Both the position numbers and the translations under genes were made by a program. Positions 1 through 6,541 of a DNA stretch of 9,611 bases are shown piece after piece (position 1 is the first letter of the stretch; every line of letters begins with the position of its first letter). Source of the stretch: JACPLA01 sp035291905 (GTDB lineage Bacteria > Bacteroidota > Ignavibacteria > UBA10030); assembly GCA_035291905.1 (NCBI GenBank), contig DATDRF010000293.1, positions 1 to 9,611 on the forward strand, written 5' to 3'. Under the pieces are notes generated by a model that saw only the letters and a list, made by a program, of their open reading frames with translations, made no database searches and was not told the DNA's origin.

Positions 1-1529
1 ATCACCACACCGCCGTCGCAGAAGGGAAATACAACTGGGACTACGAGCTGTTCCGCATTCTTCCGCGGTATCTGAAGGCCCGTTCGAAAAGCGGGCGCAA
101 TGCACAGCTTGCCGGTTGGGTCGACTCACTGGGGGTCCCCTCGACCTCCATTCCGTCGAAGCTCGATTCCGCTGGTGCGAAGATGTTTCCGGATCTGAAC
201 TGGATCGGAAATACCTCCGAGCTCGGGAAGTCGCTCAGCGCGAAGCTCGTGAGGATACGCAATGCTTCAAGGCCTGTGGAGCAATACTACGTCACGCAGT
301 TCCCGGGCGTGGGGAATCCGAACTTCACCAACGAACGGGCGTATGCGGAGCCATCGTATCCCGATGCCGGGTTTCGACTCCTTGCGATCTATCGGTACTG
401 GAACATGATTCAATATTTCTTCCCCTACCGATATCTCATCAAGGACTGGAATGCGATGCTCTCGGTGTATCTGCCGAGATTCCTGCGCGCCGCCAATGAC
501 ATGGAATACCGTCTTGCAGCCATGGAGCTGATAGGCCGCGTGGAGGATGCGCATGCGAACATCTGGAGCGACAAGGTTCTTGATGAATACCGGGGGAAGA
601 ACCTTCCGCCGTGCGAGGTGATGTTTCTGGAGGGGCGTCCGGTGGTGGTGAGGACGGCAGAGAATGACTCGATGCGGAGCGATCTGAAGGTGGGGGATGT
701 GATCGAGAGCGTCAACGGCCAGCCGGTGCGGGGGACGTTCGCGATGAAATTGCGCCTGCTGTCCGCAGCATCAAACCATGAGGGGCGGCTGCGTGATATC
801 GCCCGGCTGATGCTGAGGACGAACGACAACACGCTGAGCGTGGGGATCGGACGGAACGGCAAGCAGATGGATCTTACGGCGAGGTGTTACGAGGGCTCGC
901 CCCGGGCGCTCCAGGCCAAAACGCGCGCACGAGAGATGTGGAAGCGGTTGCCGGGGGATATCGGGTACATCTTTCCAGGGTCGATCAAGAACGATTCGAT
1001 ACCATCGATCATGAAGTCGCTCAGTGACACGAAAGGGCTCATCATCGACCTGCGGTGCTATCCGGCGGAGTTCATGGTCTTCACCTTGGGTGAGCACCTC
1101 ATGCCGCGCCCGACGCCGTTTGCGAAGTTCTCGACGGGAAGCATCACGCAGCCGGGATTCTTTCAATTCACCGAGTCGATCTCGGTTGGGCGAGACAATC
1201 CGGAGCACTACAAGGGGAAGGTGGTGATTCTGGTGAATGAGATATCGATAAGCCAGGCGGAGTACACCGCGATGGCGTATCGGGCTGCCCCGCGGGCAAC
1301 GGTCATCGGGAGTACGACAGCAGGTGCAGACGGGAACGTATCGCCGATCGGCCTTCCAGGCGGGATCAGAACGTTGATCTCGGGAATCGGGGTGTATTAT
1401 CCTGATGGTCGCGAGACACAGCAGGTGGGGATTGTTCCGGACGTTGTGGTGAGGCCGACGATCAAAGGGATACGCGAGGGGAGGGATGAAGTGTTGGAGA
1501 GGGCGATTGCGGTTGCGGGGAAAGAGTAG
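1..1529 (+). CDS. S41-family peptidase with PDZ-like domain, 5' partial
   Basis: The frame is open from the first bases (first full codon at 3) to a TAG at 1527-1529, giving 508 visible residues, and the N-terminal sequence before the internal ATG at 183 already looks like family sequence (KYNWDYELFRILPRYL). The true start is therefore upstream, and 183 is not the start. Around 360-580 lies the helical region typical of exported S41 proteins (FRLLAIYRYWNMIQYFFPY, then RVEDAHANIWS). A PDZ-like segment follows at about 621-870 (KVGDVIESVNGQPV). The protease core has the strand VVILVNE and then SISQAEY, where the Ser codon at 1251-1253 is the expected nucleophile, followed by GSTTAGADGNVSPIG and the end motif GIVPDVVV. 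The position of the CtpA general-base Lys is Ala (1326-1328), as in Lys-less S41 branches. It probably acts in the periplasm or envelope on peptides or proteins; the substrate is unknown. The family call is firm, the role is not. Confidence 0.9.
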   Translation, partial: HHTAVAEGKYNWDYELFRILPRYLKARSKSGRNAQLAGWVDSLGVPSTSIPSKLDSAGAKMFPDLNWIGNTSELGKSLSAKLVRIRNASRPVEQYYVTQFPGVGNPNFTNERAYAEPSYPDAGFRLLAIYRYWNMIQYFFPYRYLIKDWNAMLSVYLPRFLRAANDMEYRLAAMELIGRVEDAHANIWSDKVLDEYRGKNLPPCEVMFLEGRPVVVRTAENDSMRSDLKVGDVIESVNGQPVRGTFAMKLRLLSAASNHEGRLRDIARLMLRTNDNTLSVGIGRNGKQMDLTARCYEGSPRALQAKTRAREMWKRLPGDIGYIFPGSIKNDSIPSIMKSLSDTKGLIIDLRCYPAEFMVFTLGEHLMPRPTPFAKFSTGSITQPGFFQFTESISVGRDNPEHYKGKVVILVNEISISQAEYTAMAYRAAPRATVIGSTTAGADGNVSPIGLPGGIRTLISGIGVYYPDGRETQQVGIVPDVVVRPTIKGIREGRDEVLERAIAVAGKE

Positions 1530-1545
1530 TTGCGGGTTCCGAGTT

Positions 1546-1586
1546 GTTTATCCGCCGAAGCAGTCTTTCATGCGTAGACGGACGGG
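1546..1586. repeat. Degenerate hairpin repeat, copy 1
   Basis: This lies 16 bp after the peptidase stop. It opens with GTTTATCCGCCGA (1546-1558), which matches 12 of 13 bases of the sequence at 2841-2853. The arms TCCGCCGAAGCA (1551-1562) and TGCGTAGACGGA (1571-1582) can pair at 9 of 12 positions around an 8-base loop. There is no T-run after the stem, so it is not a textbook intrinsic terminator. It looks like a dispersed extragenic palindrome. Confidence 0.45.
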
Positions 1587-1599
1587 TTTCGGGTTAATA

Positions 1600-1653
1600 C
1601 TTCGAACTTTGCACTTTGAACTTTGAACATCGAACTTTGAACTTCGAACTTTG
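1600..1653. repeat. Short AACTTTG-type tandem repeat
   Basis: The 54 bases are built from variants of GAACTTTG and CGAACTTTGAA. An exact 12-mer, CTTCGAACTTTG, occurs at both ends (1600-1611 and 1642-1653), and ACTTTGAAC occurs between them. It lies about 60 bp upstream of the oxidoreductase start. The units abut without unique spacers, so it is a degenerate tandem repeat and not a CRISPR. Its function is unknown. Confidence 0.75.
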
Positions 1654-1711
1654 TCCAGCTTCTGGCTCTTGCTTGTTCCTCATCGGTTAATTTCTATTTC
1701 TTTCATTGACT

Positions 1712-2818
1712 ATGAACAGCCAATTCGATTCTATCATCGTCGGGGCCAGGGTGGCGGGGTCGATTGTTGCGACTCTCCTCGGTGAGAAGGGATACCGCGT
1801 CCTTGTGCTCGACAGGGGACGTTTCCCGAGCGACACGCTCTCAACCCACTTCTTCCGCACTCCAACCTTCAGGTCGCTTCAGCGTCTGGGGGTGTTTGAC
1901 AATGCCCTGAAACAAGCCCCCCGCCTCGTGAATAACTTCAACGACGTCGACGGACATGTCTTTACCGAGCCGGTGACAGACTCGGATGGCCCGAGCTACT
2001 ACCTCTGCATCCGCCGAATCACGCTTGATACGATCCTGTTCGAGCGAATGCGGCGTGAACCGCTGGTGACCATTCGTCAAGGGGCTCTTGTGGGCGATCT
2101 GCTCCGCGAGAACGGAACTGCGACCGGCGTAAAATGGACGGAAGATGGAAAAGAGCATCAGGCGACTGCCCGCGTTGTCGTGGGGGCCGACGGGCTTCGT
2201 TCGGCCGTTGCCGCGAAGGTGAATCCTGCCGTCGAGGACTCGGTGGCGGTTCAGAGGGCGATGTACTACGGCTACTTTGAGAACCTGGAGCCTTCGCCCG
2301 GCCCGGCGGCGGAGTTTCACTATCGGGGAAATCGGCTGGTCTACGTCTTTCCCACGGACGGCGATTTGACTCTCATAGCCAGCTCCATTCCGATCAGCGA
2401 CTTCGAATCCTTCAAGAAAAAGCTCCCGGAGAGTTTTGTTGCGGAGATGAAATCCATGCCGGCTCTCTGGCCCAGGTTCGAGAAGGCGCGGCAGGCAGGT
2501 CCTTTGATGGGGAGCGCGTCGATTCCCGGATATCGGAGGGTTCCGTTTGGTGACGGTTGGGCTCTCGCGGGCGATTCGGAGCAGGTGATGGATCCGTGGT
2601 CGGGGCAGGGGATCGATCAGGCGTCCACGCACGCTACGATGCTGGCGGACGCGCTTCTCGCCTGGTTTTCGGGAACGTCGTCGTGGGATCGGGCGATGTC
2701 GGAATATCACCGCCGGCGCAATGAGTTTAGTGTGAAGACGTATGAGCGGACGTGCAAGATTGCCCGTGATTTGACGTTGTTGACGGGGCCGGCGTTGAAG
2801 AAACGGGGATTGAAGTAG
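1712..2818 (+). CDS. FAD-dependent oxidoreductase (geranylgeranyl-reductase / aromatic-hydroxylase-like)
   Basis: This 368-residue flavoprotein has the p-hydroxybenzoate-hydroxylase-like fold. The N-terminal dinucleotide-binding motif is VGARVAGS (residues 10-17), followed by an acidic strand end (VLVLDRGRFPSDTLSTHFF). The second FAD motif is at about residues 281-299 (GWALAGDSEQVMDPWSGQG, Gly287-Asp288), and VVVGADGLRS in the middle is the DG motif of flavoprotein hydroxylases. The length is normal for small NAD(P)/FAD-dependent oxidoreductases. The substrate cannot be read from sequence; hydroxylation of a small aromatic or reduction of an isoprenoid are the usual family options. The start is taken as ATG 1712; a TTG two codons upstream (1706) is possible. 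Neither has a recognisable Shine-Dalgarno sequence. The gene stands alone between repeat-rich spacers, so no operon partner hints at a pathway. Confidence 0.88.
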   Translation: MNSQFDSIIVGARVAGSIVATLLGEKGYRVLVLDRGRFPSDTLSTHFFRTPTFRSLQRLGVFDNALKQAPRLVNNFNDVDGHVFTEPVTDSDGPSYYLCIRRITLDTILFERMRREPLVTIRQGALVGDLLRENGTATGVKWTEDGKEHQATARVVVGADGLRSAVAAKVNPAVEDSVAVQRAMYYGYFENLEPSPGPAAEFHYRGNRLVYVFPTDGDLTLIASSIPISDFESFKKKLPESFVAEMKSMPALWPRFEKARQAGPLMGSASIPGYRRVPFGDGWALAGDSEQVMDPWSGQGIDQASTHATMLADALLAWFSGTSSWDRAMSEYHRRRNEFSVKTYERTCKIARDLTLLTGPALKKRGLK

Positions 2819-2830
2819 GAAAGAGAGCTG

Positions 2831-2958
2831 TCAGTTTTCAGTTTACCCGCCGACATGCTTGCCCCGAGATTCTTGCGAGGTCCGCCGGGTTCGTTTCCTG
2901 AACGAAGGCGGGCGGTCAGCTATCAGTTTACAGTTCACAGTCTTTAGTTCTCAGCTGT
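2831..2958. repeat. Dispersed hairpin repeat, copy 2, flanked by CAGTT-type direct repeats
   Basis: The block starts 12 bp after the oxidoreductase stop. TCAGTTTAC occurs at 2838-2846 and again at 2923-2931, bracketing a GC-rich core. In the core, CCGCC (2882-2886) pairs with GGCGG (2907-2911), and TTCGTT (2890-2895) pairs with AACGAA (2901-2906), with a 3-base bulge and the 5-base loop TCCTG. The left edge GTTTACCCGCCGA (2841-2853) nearly repeats 1546-1558. Further degenerate CAGTT/CAGTC/TAGTT units run on to about 2955. No T-tract follows the stem. It may end transcription imperfectly, but it looks chiefly like an extragenic repeat. Confidence 0.6.
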
Positions 2959-3109
2959 AAACCTCCCCTCTGCACCCTTCGAGGTCCGCAGTTCCCTCTC
3001 CGTTGCACCTCTGTACCGTTGCTCCCTCTCGAGATCCACTCTGTCAAGACCCTCATTTTTACCTTCCTTTGACAATTCCCCGACAACTAGCTCCCCGGGA
3101 AGGAGTAGT
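2959..3109. other. Non-coding pyrimidine-rich spacer upstream of the three-gene operon
   Basis: This stretch is the remainder of the 317-bp gene-free gap (2819-3135). From 2961 to about 3030 the plus strand is rich in C and T, with degenerate blocks such as CTGTACC (3011-3017) and TGCTCCCTC (3020-3028) that recur upstream of the FecR-like gene. A TTGACA occurs at 3069-3074, but there is no convincing -10 at the right distance. I see no gene here. A promoter for the operon is expected in this area but cannot be placed. Confidence 0.5.
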
Positions 3110-3111
3110 AT

Positions 3112-3130
3112 GGTCAAAAGGGAGTTGACC
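3112..3130 (+). promoter_or_regulatory. Inverted repeat enclosing the ribosome binding site of the 3136 gene
   Basis: GGTCAA (3112-3117) and TTGACC (3125-3130) form a perfect 6-bp inverted repeat. The 7-base loop AAGGGAG (3118-3124) is the best Shine-Dalgarno candidate for the ATG at 3136, although its 11-base spacing is rather long. It could be an RNA hairpin presenting the binding site or a DNA operator. The repeat is directly visible; the function is inferred. Confidence 0.35.
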
Positions 3131-3135
3131 AAGCC

Positions 3136-3987
3136 ATGTCTCGATCACATCACATTCCTCAGTTCGTTTCATGCTTGATCTTTGTCTTCGCCATCCTCTG
3201 GCCGTCGGCTGCGTCGTGGGGTCAGACCGATTCTGTGATTGTACTCAGCCCAAGGGTTGGCAGGATGATCGATTCTCGCGAGAGAATGTACTTTGACCTC
3301 TTTCGGGATTGCCCGGAGTCGGAATTCGTCTTTTTGGCGGAAGATGCGGCGGAAGCGGGGAGATTCGTTTTTCGTTCATCCAATCCGGGACGTAACTTCG
3401 CAACGGTCGACTCCGCAGCGTTGATGAAGGTGAGGGAGTGGGTGGATTACCGCGAAGCCGTGAGAGAAGGGATTGTGGAAGAGGAGCGGGCGGATGTCAG
3501 AGACGAATTGGAAGGGGCCGAGGTGACGGTTGAGCTGACGTCTTCCCGGCGCCGGTCCGGAGAATTGCTCTTTGCCGATCTCCACGGAATGGTGATCCGG
3601 GACAGCATGACGGTCTCTCTTCTGGCATCGGATATCCGCTCCGCCACGACTCCGAGGGTTTTTGGGGAAGGGACACGTGTAATGGCGCAAGTGGGTATGG
3701 CAGCGGGCATTGCGATCTTTGGTGTTGGGGGGGCATTGGGTAAGGATGCGGAGGCTGCCGGCGGTGTTTTCATGACTGTGTTCTTTTCCGGACTCGGTTC
3801 CATCGTGGGCCTGCTCTACGATATCTTCGCCGCTGCGGCCGGCGACGTGAAGCTGGTTTCAGCCCACCAGCCGTGGGACGAGGAGGTCGTTCTGGACCTT
3901 CAATCGATTTCCCGATTTCCCTTTGGGACCCCCGAGCTAAAACGCTTGCTCGGCGAGGCGCATGAACTTTCTCTGAGGCAACCATGA
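3136..3987 (+). CDS. Exported protein of unknown function with glycine-rich hydrophobic region
   Basis: I do not recognise the family of this 283-residue protein. A signal peptide covers about residues 1-29 (hydrophobic LIFVFAILWPSAA, cleavage near SWGQ). Residues 128-170 (EVTVELTSSRRRSGELLFAD and on to SLLASDIRSA) read like the small beta domain seen in many exported FCB hypotheticals, of the type strand, G-E-L, strand, then a conserved I-R. Residues 183-235 are hydrophobic and glycine/alanine-rich (MAAGIAIFGVGGALG, then FFSGLGSIVGLLYDIFAAAAG), which suggests two membrane or glycine-zipper segments. The tail returns to a soluble strand-rich stretch. The start is ATG 3136, since an in-frame stop at 3106-3108 precludes upstream alternatives. 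Its last codons overlap the next gene by 4 bp (ATGA), implying translational coupling. It is probably an envelope protein. Confidence 0.75.
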   Translation: MSRSHHIPQFVSCLIFVFAILWPSAASWGQTDSVIVLSPRVGRMIDSRERMYFDLFRDCPESEFVFLAEDAAEAGRFVFRSSNPGRNFATVDSAALMKVREWVDYREAVREGIVEEERADVRDELEGAEVTVELTSSRRRSGELLFADLHGMVIRDSMTVSLLASDIRSATTPRVFGEGTRVMAQVGMAAGIAIFGVGGALGKDAEAAGGVFMTVFFSGLGSIVGLLYDIFAAAAGDVKLVSAHQPWDEEVVLDLQSISRFPFGTPELKRLLGEAHELSLRQP

Positions 3988-4742
3988 ATACGCTCAAGGC
4001 CGCTTGGATTCTTCCGCTTCTTTCTGTCGGGTTGCAGCTGCCGCCCGATTCCACCGAGACAAGGTTCGGCTATTCGGGAGGCGGAGGCAACTACTCCTTT
4101 ATCACGCGCGACTGCAGCGGGAATGCGGTAAGGGCAACCGAGATTCCCTTTGCCGCCTCCTCGGGCTCAATTGAGCAGCAGATTTCAGACGTCATTTGGA
4201 TCGGGGCGAGGATTGAGAGCTTTAAACGAAAGAAGATTCGGGAGTACGATCAGGTTGCGACTTACAACCGGGAGATCGAGGATTTTGATTATGTCACCGT
4301 CGACCGATCCACAGGCACAGTGCTTGTCTCGTATGTGGCGCTGGAAGGGAAGAATGCGGGAATAGCGGCAGGTATTATGCATCCCACCAAGAAATTCACG
4401 CTCGGCAAGGTGAGCTTTGAAAGGAACCAGCCGTGCGGAAGGGTGCGGCTGGGACGGCTCGACCGATGGCATGTCGAAGGATCCTACGGCTTCAACACAC
4501 CGTTGGTGGCGGGCGGCGGATTTATCGATATAGGCCTGGGCTATCCCATCGATCATGCGGGGGGAAGAATCTGGTTTGGCGTGGATGCGGGCCCCTATGA
4601 GGCATCGGGTCTTCTCGTAAAACTCAATACCCGTATTGCGAAAGGATTCTATCTGACAGGTACCGGCAGGTTGGGTTCTGCCGGAGGTGTTGCGACCGAA
4701 CGCGCAGTGTCTGTGGGTTTTACCTATCGGTGGAAACATTAG
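3984..4742 (+). CDS. Exported, probable beta-rich or barrel-like protein of unknown function
   Basis: This 252-residue protein overlaps its upstream neighbour by 4 bp and is surely co-translated with it. It has a short hydrophobic N-terminus (AAWILPLLSVGLQL), fitting a signal peptide. The second half is dominated by alternating polar/hydrophobic strands with glycine turns: GSYGF, VAGGGFIDIGLGYP, GGRIWFGVDAGPY, GLLVKLNTRI, GFYLTGTGRL. It ends in VSVGFTYRWKH, which resembles the closing strand of outer-membrane barrels although the last residue is His, not the usual aromatic. The first half (GYSGGGGNYSF, Cys44, WIGARIESFKRKK, YDYVTVDRSTGTV-like strands) is soluble in character, and Cys44 and Cys151 could form a disulfide. 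No named family is recognised. An outer-membrane location is inferred from the strand pattern only. Confidence 0.72.
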   Translation: MNTLKAAWILPLLSVGLQLPPDSTETRFGYSGGGGNYSFITRDCSGNAVRATEIPFAASSGSIEQQISDVIWIGARIESFKRKKIREYDQVATYNREIEDFDYVTVDRSTGTVLVSYVALEGKNAGIAAGIMHPTKKFTLGKVSFERNQPCGRVRLGRLDRWHVEGSYGFNTPLVAGGGFIDIGLGYPIDHAGGRIWFGVDAGPYEASGLLVKLNTRIAKGFYLTGTGRLGSAGGVATERAVSVGFTYRWKH

Positions 4743-4745
4743 CCC

Positions 4746-5801
4746 ATGAGGAAGAAAAACATGAAATCCGCGATGATGTATTTCGCATCTCTCCTGTTCG
4801 TCTCCTTCCTGAATTCCTGCGGGGACCTTGATTCGTTTGTTGAACCTGCGGAGCCGGCTCTGCCGCGCCTCCCGGCCGACGACTGCGGCGAGTTTCTCGC
4901 GGACGCGGAACACGTTTTCCGTCTGCGATGGTCCGGTAACGACGAGGAGATCTTTCTTGACACCTGGAACGACATCCGTGCGATCCGGCTCAATGACAAA
5001 TCAGCCCGGACTGTCGTCGGAGCATTCCTTTCCCCCAGGACACTCTCGGTGAGTGCTGATGGTCAGAAGGTCTATTTCACCGCGATGAATGAGCAGTGGC
5101 AGTCCGGCCTCTATGTTGTATCGTCAGGCGGTACACCGACTCTCCTCCGGCAGGATGTGTACTCGGCCCTCGTCTCCGCCGATCAGCGGATTGCGGTCTA
5201 TTCCACGTCCGGCTCAGTGTACGCTCTGGAACTTGCCACAGGTGCGAGCCGGTTGCTGCATACGGGAGAGGCCCTGGCGCTCTCGGACGACGGTGCATAT
5301 GCGGTGGTGCGTGATTTTCCGGCACCATACTACAACGAGATGTGCTATCATGTTTCGACCTCCACCGGCTCTGCGGGGTACTTCTCCCTTCCCAGCTGGA
5401 ACGTGTGGAGGTACGCGTGGGTCGGGGGAGAGCTGGTTGCTTTTACCGTGGAATGGGTCGAATCGGGGTTCCGACTGCGGACATGGAGGAGCTCCAATGG
5501 TCAGTATTCCTCCCCGGTATACCTTAGTGAGGGTGCGATGACGGAAGCGATAGATGTGTCGAAGGATGGAAACCGCGTGGTTTGGTGGGGCATTACTTGT
5601 ACTTCATTGAATTCGTGGGGCGGCTGCGATCTTCAGGAGTTGAGGCTGCACGGGACGAGTCTTGCCACCCTGAAGGATACAACACTTGCCACCGCCTACA
5701 CCCGCTCCATGATATATGGTGCCCTGGTTGCTCTCTCAGGTGACGGGAAGAGGGCGGCGTTACTGGCGAAGGGGAGATTGTATGTGAAGGATGTGATGTG
5801 A
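4746..5801 (+). CDS. Probable lipoprotein with WD40/PD40-like beta-propeller repeats
   Basis: This 351-residue protein follows its upstream neighbour after only 3 bp. The N-terminus is a type II signal peptide: basic MRKKNMK, hydrophobic MMYFASLLFVSF, then lipobox LNSC with Cys25 as the lipidated residue. An internal Met6 (4761) is an alternative start that keeps the signal. The body carries repeated blades of the PD40/TolB type: LSVSADGQKVYFTA, LVSADQRIAVYS followed by VYALELATG, ALSDDGAYAVV, IDVSKDGNRVVWWG and ALSGDGKRAALLAKGRLYV. Each has the small-x-DG-x-hydrophobic signature. Such propellers usually act as binding scaffolds and have no catalytic residues to point to. As the third member of the operon it probably works with the two preceding envelope proteins. 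The ligand is unknown. Confidence 0.82.
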   Translation: MRKKNMKSAMMYFASLLFVSFLNSCGDLDSFVEPAEPALPRLPADDCGEFLADAEHVFRLRWSGNDEEIFLDTWNDIRAIRLNDKSARTVVGAFLSPRTLSVSADGQKVYFTAMNEQWQSGLYVVSSGGTPTLLRQDVYSALVSADQRIAVYSTSGSVYALELATGASRLLHTGEALALSDDGAYAVVRDFPAPYYNEMCYHVSTSTGSAGYFSLPSWNVWRYAWVGGELVAFTVEWVESGFRLRTWRSSNGQYSSPVYLSEGAMTEAIDVSKDGNRVVWWGITCTSLNSWGGCDLQELRLHGTSLATLKDTTLATAYTRSMIYGALVALSGDGKRAALLAKGRLYVKDVM

Positions 5802-5813
5802 GGAAGTTATCAG

Positions 5814-5855
5814 TCATCGGCTACCGGTTGTTAGCCGGGAGGCTCATCCGATGAG
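5814..5855. terminator. Inverted repeats in convergent spacer (possible bidirectional terminator)
   Basis: Between two convergent genes, CGGCTA (5818-5823) pairs with TAGCCG (5832-5837) over an 8-base loop, and CTCAT (5843-5847) pairs with ATGAG (5851-5855) over CCG. TCATCGG (5814-5820) can alternatively pair with CCGATGA (5848-5854). No T-run follows on either strand, so an intrinsic terminator is only a possibility suggested by position. Confidence 0.3.
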
Positions 5856-5874
5856 AACGTGAGATATCGGGTTT

Positions 5875-6432
5875 CTACCTCAAATAATCCCGAAGCTCCT
5901 TCCGCAGTATCTTCAGCCCGCGCGTGATCTGATTCTCCACGGTTTTCACGCTGATACCCAGATGCTCGCTTATTTCCGCGTTTGACATTCCCTCAACTCT
6001 GCTAAGCAGAAAAACCTCCCGGCATTTCTCGGGCAGCCGATTTCTGACCGCCTCTTGCAGCCTTTCCTCCAGTATCCCCGCCTGAAGCGATTCGTCGGGA
6101 CTATCGGAATGGAGGGTCTCCGGCATTTCCGCCTCATATCTCTTCCTTACGCTGGAATGCTTTGCCATGTCGCGCACGAGGTTTCTGCTGATGCGGAACA
6201 GGTACGCGAGCAGGGGAAGATGAGGCTGTAAGGATGCCCGGTGATCCCACACCCGCACAAACGTCTCTTGAACGATATCGTGTGCAGTATCGGGGTCGAG
6301 AACGCTCTGCAGAACACTCCGAAAGAGTATCGGCTGATACTTCTCAAACAGGGCCTTGAAGGCCTCCCGGTCCGAATGCCGGACTCGCTCGAGAAGCTGC
6401 GACTCTTCCGCCTTGTCACGTAACTGTGCCAT
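5875..6432 (-). CDS. ECF-type RNA polymerase sigma-70 factor, FecI-like
   Basis: The 185-residue length is normal for a two-domain ECF sigma factor. Region 2 lies at about residues 24-92 (FEKYQPILFRSV, then DTAHDIVQETFVRVWDHR, which is the core-binding 2.2 signature, then LFRISRNLVRD). Region 4 lies at about 128-182: LPEKCREVFLLSRVEGMSNA, then a helix-turn-helix with EISEHLGISVKTVENQITRG. It would direct RNA polymerase to promoters of the adjacent locus or of itself. It is transcribed divergently from the FecR-like gene across a 144-bp spacer, the usual partner arrangement for cell-surface signalling. The FecR-like protein is the likely regulator, acting at the inner membrane. ATG 6432 (complement) starts at the expected place, just before the region 2 helices; no clear Shine-Dalgarno sequence is visible. 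No extra C-terminal domain is present. Confidence 0.93.
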   Translation of the reverse strand: MAQLRDKAEESQLLERVRHSDREAFKALFEKYQPILFRSVLQSVLDPDTAHDIVQETFVRVWDHRASLQPHLPLLAYLFRISRNLVRDMAKHSSVRKRYEAEMPETLHSDSPDESLQAGILEERLQEAVRNRLPEKCREVFLLSRVEGMSNAEISEHLGISVKTVENQITRGLKILRKELRDYLR

Positions 6433-6521
6433 TATCGAAGAATAATAGGAACAAACTTCTGCAGGCGCAATCTACCGTCTCCTCCGCCCCCTGTACCTGC
6501 TCCCTCGCATGTGTTCCCTTC

Positions 6522-6541
6522 CCAACGACTAGGGGTTGGGG
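6522..6541. promoter_or_regulatory. Small inverted repeat in the divergent sigma/FecR spacer
   Basis: CCCAAC (6522-6527) and GTTGGG (6536-6541) form a perfect 6-bp inverted repeat with an 8-base loop, immediately before the Fur-like site. It could be an operator half of the divergent control region or an RNA hairpin in the fecR-like leader. No known binding-site family is recognised. Confidence 0.3.

Noticed and set aside
183..185. ATG 183 as the start of the S41 peptidase
   Set aside because: The same frame is open to the window edge, and the upstream residues match the N-terminal style of the family.
1600..1653. CRISPR-like array
   Set aside because: The units abut with no unique spacers and vary in sequence, and no cas gene is nearby.
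1841..2710. Long minus-strand open frame (289 codons) opposite the oxidoreductase
   Set aside because: Its product is rich in Arg, Pro and His with no domain features, and the plus strand here encodes a clear flavoprotein. It is a by-product of GC-rich codon usage.
3069..3074. TTGACA as a -35 element for the export cassette
   Set aside because: No -10-like hexamer lies 16-18 bp downstream (the sequence there is tccccg), so a promoter cannot be supported.
2944..3132. Minus-strand 62-codon frame in the large spacer
   Set aside because: Much of its product comes from the degenerate purine-rich repeats (EREQRYRGATERELR). There is no family signal and no supporting ribosome site.
4185..4913. Minus-strand open frame of 242 codons across the 3984 and 4746 genes
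   Set aside because: It overlaps two tightly linked plus-strand genes with signal peptides and has no recognisable domain or start context.
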